NCBI RefSeq assembly: GCF_001427385.1
Contig: NZ_LMGJ01000036.1
Span: forward strand, 60,001-103,344
Length of the DNA: 43,344 bases
Reading direction: 5' to 3'
Source of the DNA: Mesorhizobium sp. Root157
Lineage (GTDB): Bacteria; Pseudomonadota; Alphaproteobacteria; Rhizobiales; Rhizobiaceae
The stretch's first letter is position 1; each line of letters opens with the position of its first letter. Shown one piece after another: positions 26,479 through 36,176 of the stretch. The translations under genes were made by a program, and so were the position numbers. The notes under the pieces are model-generated. The model searched no databases and was not told where the DNA came from. It worked only from the letters and a program-made list of their open reading frames with translations.

Positions 26479-28734
26479 GTGCGTTTGACGGGGTTGGAGC
26501 GCTTCAAGCCAGGCAACTGGAAACGGGCGGCGACGCTTGCCGGCGGTTTCTTCGCGACGGGCGCTGCATCGATCCTTTTATCGCGCCTGGGCGACGGCAT
26601 TGCCGGCCTTTGGCTGCCGAACGCATTTGCCTTCGCCATGCTGGCCCGGCAGAAATGCACCATCTCCATCGAAAGTGCCGTGATTCTGATCGCCACGTCG
26701 CTGGCAGTCAACATGGCATTCGGCTCAAGCCCGGAAATGGCCGCGCTCTTCGCCGCCGCCAATCTGTGCCATATCGCCATCGCCCTGTATCTCACCCGCA
26801 GGCTCATCGGAACGATAAGCCCAGAAAAGCTCGGCGCCCGCGATTTCGGTCTCGTACTTGGCGCTGCGGGAGGTATCGCATCTCTGTTTGCGGGGTTTGC
26901 CTTCGCCGCCGCTACCCTGGCCCTGAATGGGTGGGCCGTCGTAACGACCGGCTGGGCCTGGTTTTCGGCCAACGCATTGGGCTTTGCCATTTTTCTGCCT
27001 GCGATGGCCTTCGTCTCCCGCGCCAAACTGGCTGCATTGCTGGACGTTGGCGCGTTGGCAAGATTGCTGGCCATTTGTGCCGGCTGCATCGCGGTTACGT
27101 GCCTTTCCCTCACCTCCGGCCACTTCCTGTTCGCAATCGCAATGTTGCCGCTCATGGTGCTGACGCCGCGGCTCAGCGTCTTCGAACTGGCTCTGGTCTG
27201 CTCGGTAACCGGAGCGGCCGCTGTCGTCACCGCAATTTTGGGTTTCGTGCCGGATCTCGGCGAAGGCATCCAAGCCTTCAGCAACGGCTTCCAGGTAGCC
27301 GTGGCCATCACTGTGTCGACGCCGTTCCTCGTCGGCCTGTTCGTGCGCCAGGTCATCGATGACAAGGAGCGTATTGCCGAAACCGAGACACGCTGGAATT
27401 TCGCCCTCGCAAGTGCCAAGCAGGGCGTCTGGGACGCCAATCTGCAAAAAGGTACGACGGCCTATTCCGATACATGGCTCGAACTGCTCGGCTACCAGCG
27501 AGTTGGGCAGGAGAACGACCCGGACCTGTGGCTCAAGCTTGCGCACCCGGACGACATCGAGCGGATCAAGGCCGCCGATCAGGCGCACATGGACGGTACG
27601 GTTCCCTACTACGAGGCCGAATTCCGCATGCGCCACAAGAGCGGCAGGTGGATTTGGGTGCTCGATCGCGGCAAGGCGGTCATACGCGACCCGCAAGGCC
27701 GCGCCCTGCGGGTTATCGGCAGCATCACCGATATAACCGCGCGCAAGGAGGTGGAACTTCGACTAGCCCAATCGGCAGCCTTGCTGGCCGATGAAAAGGA
27801 GCGGCTGAGGGTAACTTTGCGATCGATCGGCGACGCGGTCATCTGCACCGACGCCATGGGCGCAATTACCTTCATGAACCCTCTGGCGGAAAAGCTCACC
27901 GGCGTTGAAAGCGCTACAGCGCTGGGCAAGGTGCTGGAAGCAGTTTACTGCACGGAGGACGAGGAAACCAGCCAGATACTCGACCTCGCCCGGTCGATCG
28001 CGTCCGATCGAAAGTCGGACCAGGACAACCGGGCAGTCCTAGTGCGGCACGACCGCACGCGCTGCAGCGTGCGCCAGGTGGTTTCGCCGATCACCAATGA
28101 AAGGGGTGAATTCTGCGGCTCGGTGGTCGTCTTCCAGGACTTCACCGATGCCCGCGCCTTGCAGCGGCAGCTTGCCTATGCCGCGACCCACGATGCCTTG
28201 ACCGGCTTGGCCAACCGCTCTTTTTTCATCCAGAAAGTGACGGAACTGGTGGCGAAAGCGCAGCCTGACGACGCCGGGCATCACTTCATGTTCATTGACC
28301 TCGACCATTTCAAACAGGTCAACGACACCAGCGGTCACGCCGCCGGGGACGCATTGTTGAAGCGTGTAGCGGCCATCATTCGCAGCGGCCTCGGGCCAGC
28401 CGATCTCGTCGCCCGGTTGGGTGGGGACGAATTCGCGGTGGTCCTGCAAACGGGGTCCGCCGAGGCAGCACAAGAGGCCGCCAGAACGATCGTTGCTGCC
28501 ATCGCGGCACTGGAATTCGATTGGAACGAGCGCTCACACTCGATCGGCGCCAGTATCGGCGTTACGCCGATCGACGCCGGCTACTGCGAGGTGGACGAGA
28601 TCATCGCGCGGGCCGATATGGCCTGCTACGCGGCAAAGGCGGCCGGCCGCGGCTGCGTGTTCGTGACATCATCGGCCAAATCAGCAGCCGAACCCCTCGA
28701 AAAGAGGGCGTTCAAAGCCGCCAAGGCATTCTGA
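26479..28734 (+). CDS. MASE1-PAS-PAS-GGDEF diguanylate cyclase
   Basis: A 751-residue inner-membrane sensor enzyme that should make cyclic di-GMP from two GTP. Residues ~15-295 are a MASE1 sensory domain of about eight helices (LSRLGDGIAGLWLPNAFAFA near the start). A PAS domain (WNFALASAKQGVWDANLQ) with a PAC tail follows, then a second PAS (LRSIGDAVICTDAMGAITF), then the cyclase with the catalytic GGDEF intact at 648-652. There is no EAL domain. The inhibitory I-site, normally RxxD four residues before the R-x-GGDEF segment, reads GPAD (639-642) and lacks its Arg. The start is GTG at 26479; an in-frame TAA at 26461 rules out anything longer. Ligands are unknown. Confidence 0.93.
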   Translation: MRLTGLERFKPGNWKRAATLAGGFFATGAASILLSRLGDGIAGLWLPNAFAFAMLARQKCTISIESAVILIATSLAVNMAFGSSPEMAALFAAANLCHIAIALYLTRRLIGTISPEKLGARDFGLVLGAAGGIASLFAGFAFAAATLALNGWAVVTTGWAWFSANALGFAIFLPAMAFVSRAKLAALLDVGALARLLAICAGCIAVTCLSLTSGHFLFAIAMLPLMVLTPRLSVFELALVCSVTGAAAVVTAILGFVPDLGEGIQAFSNGFQVAVAITVSTPFLVGLFVRQVIDDKERIAETETRWNFALASAKQGVWDANLQKGTTAYSDTWLELLGYQRVGQENDPDLWLKLAHPDDIERIKAADQAHMDGTVPYYEAEFRMRHKSGRWIWVLDRGKAVIRDPQGRALRVIGSITDITARKEVELRLAQSAALLADEKERLRVTLRSIGDAVICTDAMGAITFMNPLAEKLTGVESATALGKVLEAVYCTEDEETSQILDLARSIASDRKSDQDNRAVLVRHDRTRCSVRQVVSPITNERGEFCGSVVVFQDFTDARALQRQLAYAATHDALTGLANRSFFIQKVTELVAKAQPDDAGHHFMFIDLDHFKQVNDTSGHAAGDALLKRVAAIIRSGLGPADLVARLGGDEFAVVLQTGSAEAAQEAARTIVAAIAALEFDWNERSHSIGASIGVTPIDAGYCEVDEIIARADMACYAAKAAGRGCVFVTSSAKSAAEPLEKRAFKAAKAF

Positions 28735-28762
28735 TCTCGAAAACCTGTCGGCCCGCCGCCGA

Positions 28763-29641
28763 TCAGCGCGTCGGAACCGGGGTTTCGCCGCGATAATCGT
28801 AGAAGCCGCGACCCGTCTTGCGGCCAAGCCAGCCGGCCTCGACATATTTCACCAAGAGCGGGCACGGGCGGTATTTCGAGTCGGACAAGCCATCGTGCAG
28901 CACCTGCATGATCGACAGGCAGGTGTCGAGCCCGATGAAATCGGCAAGCTGCAACGGCCCCATCGGATGATTGGCCCCGAGCTTCATCGCCGTGTCGATC
29001 GCCTCGACCGTGCCGACCCCTTCGTAAAGCGTGTAGATCGCCTCATTGATCATCGGCAAAAGAATGCGGTTGACGATGAAGGCCGGAAAATCTTCAGAGA
29101 CAGTGATCGTCTTTTCGAGTTGCTTGACGTAGGTCTTGGCCACGTCGAAGGTCTGATCGTCGGTCGCAATGCCACGCACCAGTTCGACCAGTTTCATCAG
29201 CGGCACCGGGTTCATGAAATGAATGCCGATGAAACGCTCCGGCCGGTCGGTCTGGGCCGCCAGACGGGTGATGGAGATCGACGACGTATTGGTAGCCAGT
29301 ATGGCGGCTGGATTGAGTTGCGGGCAAAGTTGCGCATAAATCTTGCGCTTGATGGCTTCGTCTTCGGTCGCCGCTTCGATGACGAGGTCGGCCGCGGCGA
29401 GGTCGGACATTGCCGGCGCTGCCGCGATGCGATCCACCGCCGCCTTGCGCTCCTGATCTTCGAGCTTGCCGGAAGCCACCTGGCGCGCCAGGTTGCCGCT
29501 GATCGTGGCAAGACCCTTCTCGATGCGCTCTGACGAGATGTCGTAGACGAGCACCTTGTAGCCGGCCAGTGCAGAAACATGGGCGATACCGCCGCCCATC
29601 TGGCCTGCTCCGACGATGCCGATGGTACCGATCTTGCTCAT
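28763..29641 (-). CDS. 3-hydroxybutyryl-CoA dehydrogenase
   Basis: A 292-residue NAD(P)-dependent enzyme that interconverts 3-hydroxybutyryl-CoA and acetoacetyl-CoA, used in short-chain beta-oxidation and around the PHB cycle. The Rossmann motif GIVGAGQMGGGIAHVSALAG (8-27) is at the N-terminus. The catalytic segment GIHFMNPVPLMKLVELV carries the His, and PAFIVNRILLPMINEA and NHPMGPLQLADFIGLDT are typical of the monofunctional Hbd/PaaH class. It lies 104 bases downstream of etfA on the same strand, so the acceptor flavoprotein and this enzyme are likely expressed together. Confidence 0.95.
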   Translation of the reverse strand: MSKIGTIGIVGAGQMGGGIAHVSALAGYKVLVYDISSERIEKGLATISGNLARQVASGKLEDQERKAAVDRIAAAPAMSDLAAADLVIEAATEDEAIKRKIYAQLCPQLNPAAILATNTSSISITRLAAQTDRPERFIGIHFMNPVPLMKLVELVRGIATDDQTFDVAKTYVKQLEKTITVSEDFPAFIVNRILLPMINEAIYTLYEGVGTVEAIDTAMKLGANHPMGPLQLADFIGLDTCLSIMQVLHDGLSDSKYRPCPLLVKYVEAGWLGRKTGRGFYDYRGETPVPTR

Positions 29642-29745
29642 TTGATGATCCCGTCCGCCTGCTTTTTGTGCAGCGCAAACTAAAAGGGCGAGGCGACTTA
29701 GTCTACCCCGCCCTCCGACTATTTAATAGGCTTCGCCGCCCAGCG

Positions 29746-30675
29746 TCAAAGTGCCTTTTCGAGTTCCGGCAGGATTGTGAAGAGGTCTCCGACGATGCCG
29801 TAGTCGGCAACCTGGAAGATCGGCGCTTCCTCGTCCTTGTTGATGGCGACGATGACCTTGCTGTCCTTCATGCCGGCCAGATGCTGGATGGCGCCGGAGA
29901 TGCCGCAGGCGATGTAGAGGTCGGGCGCGACCACCTTGCCGGTCTGGCCGACCTGCCAGTCGTTGGGCGCATAGCCGGCGTCGACGGCCGCACGGCTGGC
30001 GCCGACGGCGGCACCCAGCTTATCGGCAACCGGCAGGATGACTTCCTGGAACTTTTCCGAGGAGCCGAGCGCCCGGCCGCCGGAGATGATGATCTTGGCC
30101 GAGGTGAGTTCAGGACGGTCGTTTTCCGAAAGCTTGTTTTCGACAAATGAGGACAAGCCCGGATTGGCCGCAGCCTTGATCGTCTCGACCGCCGCCGAAC
30201 CACCCTCGCCCCCCGCCTGGAAGGAAGCGGTGCGCACGGTGATGACCTTCTTTGCGTCGCTGGATTGCACCGTCTGGATAGCGTTGCCGGCATAGATCGG
30301 CCGCTTGAAGGTATCGGGCGAGACCACCTCGATGATCTCCGACACCTGCGCAACGTCGAGCAGCGCCGCCACGCGCGGCGATACGTTCTTGCCGGTCGAA
30401 GTCGCCGCCGCAACGATGGTGTCGTAGGAGCCGGCCAGCGAAACGACCAGTGCCGCAAGCGGCTCGGCCAGGCGTTCCGCCAGTTCATCGGCTTCGGCCA
30501 GCAGAACCTTGCGCACGCCCTTCAGCTTGGCAGCGGCGTCGGCGGCTGCCTTGGCGCCCTTGCCGGCCACAAGCACGTCGATGTCGGAGCCGATCTTGAG
30601 CGCCGCCGACAGCGCCTTGGCGGTCTGGTCGGAGAGCGAAGCATTGTCATGCTCGGCGATGAGGAGAATTGCCAT
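29746..30675 (-). CDS. etfA: Electron transfer flavoprotein subunit alpha
   Basis: A 309-residue FAD-binding subunit. With EtfB it takes electrons from acyl-CoA and other dehydrogenases and hands them to ETF-ubiquinone oxidoreductase. The C-terminal FAD domain is unmistakable: [50 protein letters not shown] and [19 protein letters not shown]. The normal-length, non-extended form points to the housekeeping ETF, not nitrogen-fixation FixB. The ATG at 30675 has a GGAAAGGAAAAG leader and lies 25 bases after etfB. Confidence 0.97.
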   Translation of the reverse strand: MAILLIAEHDNASLSDQTAKALSAALKIGSDIDVLVAGKGAKAAADAAAKLKGVRKVLLAEADELAERLAEPLAALVVSLAGSYDTIVAAATSTGKNVSPRVAALLDVAQVSEIIEVVSPDTFKRPIYAGNAIQTVQSSDAKKVITVRTASFQAGGEGGSAAVETIKAAANPGLSSFVENKLSENDRPELTSAKIIISGGRALGSSEKFQEVILPVADKLGAAVGASRAAVDAGYAPNDWQVGQTGKVVAPDLYIACGISGAIQHLAGMKDSKVIVAINKDEEAPIFQVADYGIVGDLFTILPELEKAL

Positions 30676-30700
30676 TTTCTTTTCCTTTCCTGCCCGAACC

Positions 30701-31450
30701 CTAGAGGACGCCGGCTTCGTTGCGCAGCTTGTCGACCAGTTCGGCCACGGTCTTGACCTTCACCCCGGCCTTGCGACCACCCGGTTCCTCGGTCTTCACG
30801 ACTTTCAGGCGCGGCGTAACGTCGGCGCCGAAATCGGCCGGCGTCTTCTCGTCGAGCGGTTTCTTCTTCGCCTTCATGATGTTGGGCAGCGAGGCATAGC
30901 GCGGCTGGTTCAAGCGAAGGTCGACCGTCACGATCGCCGGCATCTTCAGGTCCACCGTCTGCAGGCCGCCATCGACTTCGCGCGTCACCTTGGCATGGTC
31001 GCCGGCAAGTTCCACCTTCGAGGCGAACGTGCCCTGCGCCCAGCCGAGCAAGGCCGCAAGCATCTGGCCGGTCTGGTTGCTGTCGTCATCGATCGCCTGC
31101 TTGCCAAGGATGACAAGGCCGGGCTGTTCGGCATCCACGACGCCTTTCAGCACCTTGGCGACGCCGAGCGGCTCGACCGCCTCGTCGGTCTTGACCAGGA
31201 TGGCGCGGTCGGCACCCATGGCGAGCGCGGTGCGCAATGTCTCCTGCGCCTGCTGCGGCCCGATGGAAACCACCACGATCTCCTCGACCTTGCCGGCCTC
31301 CTTCAGCCGGATCGCTTCCTCGACGGCGATCTCGTCGAACGGATTCATCGCCATCTTCACATTGGCAAGCTCGACACCCGAACCGTCCGCCTTCACGCGA
31401 ACCTTCACATTCGCATCTACAACCCGTTTAACAGGGACGAGAACCTTCAT
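30701..31450 (-). CDS. etfB: Electron transfer flavoprotein subunit beta
   Basis: A 249-residue AMP-binding partner of EtfA. Signatures are [19 protein letters not shown], the central [23 protein letters not shown]-binding stretch, and the [18 protein letters not shown] recognition-loop-like C-terminus. It is the first gene of etfB-etfA-hbd, preceded by an AGAGGTGAAAAG ribosome-binding site. The 205-base region upstream (31451-31655) should hold the promoter, but I see no strong match. Confidence 0.97.
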   Translation of the reverse strand: MKVLVPVKRVVDANVKVRVKADGSGVELANVKMAMNPFDEIAVEEAIRLKEAGKVEEIVVVSIGPQQAQETLRTALAMGADRAILVKTDEAVEPLGVAKVLKGVVDAEQPGLVILGKQAIDDDSNQTGQMLAALLGWAQGTFASKVELAGDHAKVTREVDGGLQTVDLKMPAIVTVDLRLNQPRYASLPNIMKAKKKPLDEKTPADFGADVTPRLKVVKTEEPGGRKAGVKVKTVAELVDKLRNEAGVL

Positions 31451-31655
31451 CTCTTTTCACCTCTTGCGATGTTTCGGGTGCGCTATAGCAGCGCTTGCCC
31501 CTTCTGAGTTGTCGAATGCCGACATTCCGCACAGAATTAAGGTCTTCAACCGCCTGATTGTGGCGGGAAGGCTTCCGCAGGCGCGCCGGAACCTAGTTGC
31601 GGGTTTCTGGTACGTCAATATCAGCTCGGCGCGCAAATCGGTTGAATTACAGACC

Positions 31656-32426
31656 CTAATGCCGTCCCCAACGAGGCGCGGGCTGCGCCTCGATCGGTTC
31701 GACGGCGCTTTTCTGCTCCACCTTGACCGAACGCGGCGTGACCACTTCCCTGTCCAGTAGCGGCACGTTGCGGCGATTCAACACCACGACGAGCAGCGCA
31801 CCTGAAATGATGCCGCCGACATGGCAGGCCCAGGATATCTGGTCCTCGCCACCAGCCGCGAACATGAAAAACTGCAGCCCGATCCACAGCGCCAGCACAA
31901 TGTAGGCGGGAATGCGCAGCGGGATGCGCCCGAAAGCCAGGATCCAGACTTTCACCCGTGGGTGCAGGATGAGATAGGCTGCGACCACACCCGCAATCGC
32001 GCCGGAAGCGCCGATCAGCGGTGCTTGCGAATCCGGCGCAACCAGGCCGTGGAAGAAGGCCCCTCCAACCGCGCACAGCAGGTAGAAGATCAGGTAGCGG
32101 ACATGGCCAAGCGCGTCCTCGACATTGTCGCCGAACACCCACAGGAACAGCATGTTGCCGCCCAGGTGGAAGATGTCGGCGTGCAGGAAGGCATACGTCA
32201 GATAGCTGAAATTCTCGGGGATGACGACGAACTGCGGCGACAATTCCGCCGTGTTGTGCACCACCGAAGGAATAAAACCGAGCCCCAGCACAGCGGCGTT
32301 GGAAAAATTCTCGCCACCCAGCGCGGTCAGGAAATAGCCTATGACATTGGCCGCGATCAGCCCGATCGTGACATATTGCAACTTGATGTAGTGCAGGCTG
32401 TTGGCATCATGAAGCGGAATGAACAT
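31656..32426 (-). CDS. Rhomboid family intramembrane serine protease
   Basis: A 256-residue inner-membrane protease that cuts transmembrane helices within the bilayer. The catalytic Ser141 is in GASGAIAG and the paired His202 in ISWACHVGG; Asn91 of HLGGNMLFLWVFGD is the oxyanion residue, and all are on hydrophobic helices. At least six helices are predicted, with a Pro/Arg-rich C-terminal tail of about 40 residues facing the cytoplasm. The ATG at 32426 has GGAGG in front. It is the last gene of SDR-HIG1-ATR-rhomboid on the minus strand. Substrates are unknown. Confidence 0.94.
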   Translation of the reverse strand: MFIPLHDANSLHYIKLQYVTIGLIAANVIGYFLTALGGENFSNAAVLGLGFIPSVVHNTAELSPQFVVIPENFSYLTYAFLHADIFHLGGNMLFLWVFGDNVEDALGHVRYLIFYLLCAVGGAFFHGLVAPDSQAPLIGASGAIAGVVAAYLILHPRVKVWILAFGRIPLRIPAYIVLALWIGLQFFMFAAGGEDQISWACHVGGIISGALLVVVLNRRNVPLLDREVVTPRSVKVEQKSAVEPIEAQPAPRWGRH

Positions 32427-32453
32427 TTGCCCCTCCGCTATCGGCTGGAGAAT

Positions 32454-33035
32454 TCAGCGGTTCTTGCCCGGAACCCATAGCACATCGGCATTTCCGTTGT
32501 CATTGACCGTGCGTGCAGCCACGAACAGCAGGTCGGAAACCCGGTTGATGTACTTGATGCCTTCCGGATTAACATGCTCGTCCGCGTCCTGCGCCAGCGC
32601 CACCATCGCCCTTTCGGCGCGGCGGGCCACGGTACGGGCGAGGTGAAGGGCAGCCGCAGCCGGCGTGCCGCCATTGAGGACGAACGACCGCAACGGCGAC
32701 AGGTCCTTGTTGAGCAGATCGATGTCCTGTTCGACGCGTGCGACCTGGGCCGCAATGATGCGCAGCGGTTCATAGTCGAGCGGTTTGCCGGTGTCCGGCG
32801 TCGCCAGGTCCGCGCCAAGATCGAACAGGTCGTTCTGGATACGACCGAGCATTGAATCGATCTCGGGATGAAGCGTGGTGGTGTGGACACGGGCAAGGCC
32901 GATGCAGGCATTGGCCTCATCGACCGTGCCATAAGCTTCAACACGGGGATCACACTTCAGCCGCCGTTCGCCGCTGCCAAGCCCGGTGGTGCCCTTGTCG
33001 CCGGTACGTGTGTAGATCTTGTTCAGCTTGACCAT
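32454..33035 (-). CDS. Cob(I)yrinic acid a,c-diamide adenosyltransferase (PduO/ATR type)
   Basis: A 193-residue enzyme that moves the 5'-deoxyadenosyl group of ATP to cob(I)alamin, giving adenosylcobalamin. The PduO-type N-terminal ATP motif is present: YTRTGDKGTTGLGSGERRL then DPRVEAYGTVDEANACIG. The late VARRAERAMVALAQ and YINRVSDLLFVAAR helices carry the trimer and cobalamin contacts. No other cobalamin genes are nearby. It could serve methylmalonyl-CoA mutase or class II ribonucleotide reductase. It has a GGAG site at 33035 and is separated by 27 bases from the rhomboid gene. Confidence 0.95.
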   Translation of the reverse strand: MVKLNKIYTRTGDKGTTGLGSGERRLKCDPRVEAYGTVDEANACIGLARVHTTTLHPEIDSMLGRIQNDLFDLGADLATPDTGKPLDYEPLRIIAAQVARVEQDIDLLNKDLSPLRSFVLNGGTPAAAALHLARTVARRAERAMVALAQDADEHVNPEGIKYINRVSDLLFVAARTVNDNGNADVLWVPGKNR

Positions 33036-33067
33036 AGGCCGCTCCCCTCGTCCTGAAATATCGCTGC

Positions 33068-33259
33068 CTATTTGCGGGTGAAATAGACGGCGAGCAGGAT
33101 CAGGACCAGCGCGACGAACTGCAGTAGCACGCGCGCCTGCATCAGTTTGTTCGACGTATTGCCGGAGCCGCCCCGCATCATGTTGATCAGTCCTCGCACC
33201 AACACCACCACGACGGCAAACATGAAGACGACGGCGACGATGTTGAAGACGGTTGCCAT
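33068..33259 (-). CDS. Twin-transmembrane HIG1-like small protein
   Basis: A 63-residue membrane protein with two helices (about 5-26 and 42-60) joined by a short basic loop, MMRGGSGNTSNKLMQARVLL. The loop-to-helix junction holds the QxR-x3-Q pattern (QARVLLQ) of HIG1-domain proteins, which in mitochondria and alphaproteobacteria associate with respiratory supercomplexes and cytochrome oxidase. It lies 21 bases after the SDR gene and 32 before ATR. The role here is inferred from the family only. Confidence 0.82.
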   Translation of the reverse strand: MATVFNIVAVVFMFAVVVVLVRGLINMMRGGSGNTSNKLMQARVLLQFVALVLILLAVYFTRK

Positions 33260-33280
33260 GAGAAAATCCAGTCCGGTTGT

Positions 33281-34141
33281 TCAGGCGGTCTTGGCTAACA
33301 GACGGTAGAGCAGTTGCGCCGGCAGGAGCCGCTTCAACAGGATGCCGATTCGAGCCGGAACCGTTACCACATAGTGAGGGCGAGGACGCCGCGACACAAG
33401 CGCATGGTGCAGAGCCCGATAGACGACAGCGGGGTCCGCGCGTCGTTTGGCCGGAGCCGCCCTCAGCCCTTCAAGCTGGGCGCGATAACCGGCCCGATGC
33501 ACCGAATTTCCATAGTCCACATTCTTGAGGAACCAGGTCATGCCGTTCTTGTGGATGTTGGAGGCAACCGGGCCAGGCTCGATCAGCGAAACATGGATGC
33601 CGCTTTCGTCCAGTTCCTGCCGCAGCGAAAGCATGAGGCCTTCGACGGCATATTTCGAAGCACAGTATGCGCCGCGCAGCCGCGCCGGCATCAGCCCAAG
33701 TATCGATGAACAGTGTACGAGTCGGCCATGACCTTGTGCGCGCATCACCGGAATCACGCGGCGCGTGAGATCGTGCCAGCCGAAGAAATTGGCCTCGAAC
33801 TGTTCGCGCAGCGCGTCCACCGTCAGGTCTTCGACCGCGCCCGCCTGGGCAAAGGCTCCGTTGTTGTAGAGGGCATCGAGGCGACCGCCGGTCCGCGCCA
33901 GCACCGCGGCAACCAATGCTTCGATCGACTGTGGTTCGCGATAGTCGAGATAGAAGCTCTCGATGCCATCGGCTTCCAGTGCCGCCAGGTCGGCCTTTTT
34001 TCGCGCGGTGGCAAAGACCCTCCATCCATCGGCCTTCAATGCGCGGACGCAATGTGCACCGATGCCGGATGAGGCGCCGGTGACAATGATGGTGCGCAAC
34101 TCATTGGCGGTCAGGATCGTTGCTCCGGCAAGGCTTGTCAT
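33281..34141 (-). CDS. SDR family NAD(P)-dependent oxidoreductase
   Basis: A 286-residue classical short-chain dehydrogenase. The ATG at 34141 (MTSLAGATILTANELRTII) is preferred to 34180, which would run into the divergent gene. The cofactor motif is TGASSGIG, followed by the structural NNGAFAQAG. The catalytic set is Ser in VHCSSILGL and YCASK. An Arg/Lys pair after strand 2 (TARKKADL) suggests NADP(H) preference. The C-terminal RPRPHYVVTVPARIGILLKRLLP is typical of the DltE/YbbO-like steroid or long-chain substrate group. It heads the SDR-HIG1-ATR-rhomboid run. Confidence 0.9.
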   Translation of the reverse strand: MTSLAGATILTANELRTIIVTGASSGIGAHCVRALKADGWRVFATARKKADLAALEADGIESFYLDYREPQSIEALVAAVLARTGGRLDALYNNGAFAQAGAVEDLTVDALREQFEANFFGWHDLTRRVIPVMRAQGHGRLVHCSSILGLMPARLRGAYCASKYAVEGLMLSLRQELDESGIHVSLIEPGPVASNIHKNGMTWFLKNVDYGNSVHRAGYRAQLEGLRAAPAKRRADPAVVYRALHHALVSRRPRPHYVVTVPARIGILLKRLLPAQLLYRLLAKTA

Positions 34142-34195
34142 TTGCCGCAATCCCTTCCCATATTCACGGCTGGGATACAATTACAGGACGGGTCA

Positions 34196-35050
34196 TTGTT
34201 ACGGAAGATCGTTGCCCTCAAGCGGGTGCTCTATGATGCGCTCGGGCACTTCAATGTGGACGATGGCTGGTCCATGGCCAGCCATCTTGCCATCACCGCC
34301 TTGATGGCGTTGTTTCCGTTTTTGATCTTTGCCACCACGCTTGCCAGCTTCCTCGGCGCACAGGCTTTTGCCGACACCGCCGTCCACATTGTCTTCGACA
34401 CCTGGCCCGAACAGATCGCCAAGCCGATCGCACGAGAGGTGCTGAACGTGCTGACCGTCCAGCGGACAGACCTTTTGACCTATGGCGTCCTGTTGGCCGC
34501 ATTCTTCGCCTCGAACGGCATCGAAGCGCTGCGCACCTCACTGAATCGCGCCTATCGGGTGAGCGAAAATCGCGGCATCATCTACCGCCGCGTGCAAAGC
34601 ATCGGCTTTGTCCTCATCGCCACCGCCGGTTTCCTAGCAATCAGCGTATTGTTGGTTTTCGCGCCACTTCTGGCTCGAGTGGCCGAAGCCTATCTGGAAT
34701 GGATCAGGCCCTACACGGGCACCATCACCGTGTGGCGCTATATCATTGCCTCGACGGTCATCGTCGGCGGTTTGATCGCCGTCCATTTCTGGCTGCCTGC
34801 TGGCAAGCGCAGCTTCGTCTCGATCGTCCCCGGCATCATCTTCACGCTGGTCGCCTGGCTGATAGGCTCCACGGTGTTCGCCACCTACCTCGATCATTTC
34901 TCGTCCTACGTCACGACATATGCCGGCCTGGCATCGATCATGATCGCGGTCGTCTTCCTTTACATCGTTTCGGCGATCTTCATCCTCGGCGGCGAACTGA
35001 ACGCTGCAATCAGCCGCTATCTCGATGCGCGCGCCCGCGTCGGCACCTGA
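34196..35050 (+). CDS. YihY/BrkB family inner-membrane protein
   Basis: A 284-residue polytopic protein of the YihY (once miscalled ribonuclease BN) family, with six predicted helices. Signatures are DDGWSMASHLAITALMALFP at the first helix, FASNGIEALRTSLNRAYRV, and the closing LASIMIAVVFLYIVSAIFIL-GGELNAAISR. I place the start at the TTG at 34196, where AGGA lies 7 bases upstream; an earlier TTG at 34142 would overlap the divergent SDR start. It overlaps the converging EamA gene by 34 bases. The molecular function is unknown; some relatives bind virulence or envelope factors. Confidence 0.87.
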   Translation: MLRKIVALKRVLYDALGHFNVDDGWSMASHLAITALMALFPFLIFATTLASFLGAQAFADTAVHIVFDTWPEQIAKPIAREVLNVLTVQRTDLLTYGVLLAAFFASNGIEALRTSLNRAYRVSENRGIIYRRVQSIGFVLIATAGFLAISVLLVFAPLLARVAEAYLEWIRPYTGTITVWRYIIASTVIVGGLIAVHFWLPAGKRSFVSIVPGIIFTLVAWLIGSTVFATYLDHFSSYVTTYAGLASIMIAVVFLYIVSAIFILGGELNAAISRYLDARARVGT

Positions 35051-35907
35051 GCCGTCGCAAGCCCCACCCCGAACGTGGTGATCGCCATGCCCACGATCTG
35101 CACGAGACTGAGTTCCTCGCCAAACAGCACCCATGCCATCACCGCCGTAACGGCCGGCACGAGGTAAAACAGCGACCCGACCTTGGACATCTCACCGTCG
35201 CGGATCATCACCATCAACAGGAAGATCGCCCCTACCGAAAGGACCAGAACCAGCCAGGCAAGCGCGAAGATGAGTTCGCCATTGATGACCACCTGACGCG
35301 TTTCGAGAAGAAAGGCAGCCGGCACGACGACGACCGCACCGCCGACATACTGCCAGAACGTTCCCGTGAGGAGATCGCCGCCGGAGCCGAAGCGCTTCTG
35401 CCAGACCGTCCCCGCGCTCATGCCGACGACAGAGACCAGCGAGGCCAGAAGCGTTTCGAAGGTGATGCCGCTGCCGATCGCACCAAGCTTCGGCCACAGC
35501 ACGACGACCACGCCGACAAAGCCGATTGCCAGTCCCAGCCAATGGCGCGGCAATATCTTTTCACCCAGGATCTTGCCGGCCATGACTGCGGTGATCAAGG
35601 GTTGCAGCCCGACGATCAAAGCCGAAAGACCGGCCGGCATTCCCCGGTGGATCGCCCAGAACACACCACCGAGATAGATCCCGTGCATCAGCATCCCGGA
35701 GACGGAAGCGAAAAACGCCTCCTTGCGCGACGCCTTTTTCGAGCCGAGCAAGACTATCAGGCCGATGAACAGACCCGCGGCGATCACGAACCGTGCGCCA
35801 AGAAACGTGAACGGCTCAGCCCACGGCATGGCATAACGTGCGCCGATGAACCCGGTGGCCCACAACACGACGAAGGTCGCCGGGATAAATCTCTTGATGT
35901 CCTGCAT
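35017..35907 (-). CDS. EamA/DMT-family transporter
   Basis: A 296-residue ten-helix protein, a second DMT exporter in this window and not closely similar to the one at 14491-15387. It opens with FIPATFVVLWATGFIGARYA and has the repeat end MAWVLFGEELSLVQIVGMAI. The substrate is unknown. Its 3' end overlaps the yihY gene by 34 bases on the other strand, so the two C-termini are encoded by shared DNA. The 269 bases upstream (35908-36176) hold no gene that I can support. Confidence 0.88.
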   Translation of the reverse strand: MQDIKRFIPATFVVLWATGFIGARYAMPWAEPFTFLGARFVIAAGLFIGLIVLLGSKKASRKEAFFASVSGMLMHGIYLGGVFWAIHRGMPAGLSALIVGLQPLITAVMAGKILGEKILPRHWLGLAIGFVGVVVVLWPKLGAIGSGITFETLLASLVSVVGMSAGTVWQKRFGSGGDLLTGTFWQYVGGAVVVVPAAFLLETRQVVINGELIFALAWLVLVLSVGAIFLLMVMIRDGEMSKVGSLFYLVPAVTAVMAWVLFGEELSLVQIVGMAITTFGVGLATAQVPTRARASR

Positions 35908-36176
35908 GCCGATGGGTCGCCGTGCCTTGGTGAAATTTGTGCTAACGCGCTCGCTCTAATGCCACGGCCTGCTGCAAGCAAAAGGAAACGACTGAATTAT
36001 AAGCTAAGCCCAATTGAATGGCCGGCGGCCTCAGACCGGCGCCAGCAGCGCATGCTCCGCCCAATTCAAACAAACCAAACCCGGATCATGTGCAAATTCA
36101 AGACTCTGGAGCGCGATCAGCGAACCGGAATCCCTCGTCAAACCGATCGCGTTCTGACCTCTTGAAGGGAACGGCC

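Noticed and set aside
36018..36176. N-terminal extension of the small membrane protein
   Set aside because: Pro/Asn/Arg-rich, with no start site support; the ATG at 36177 has AAGGGA at proper distance.
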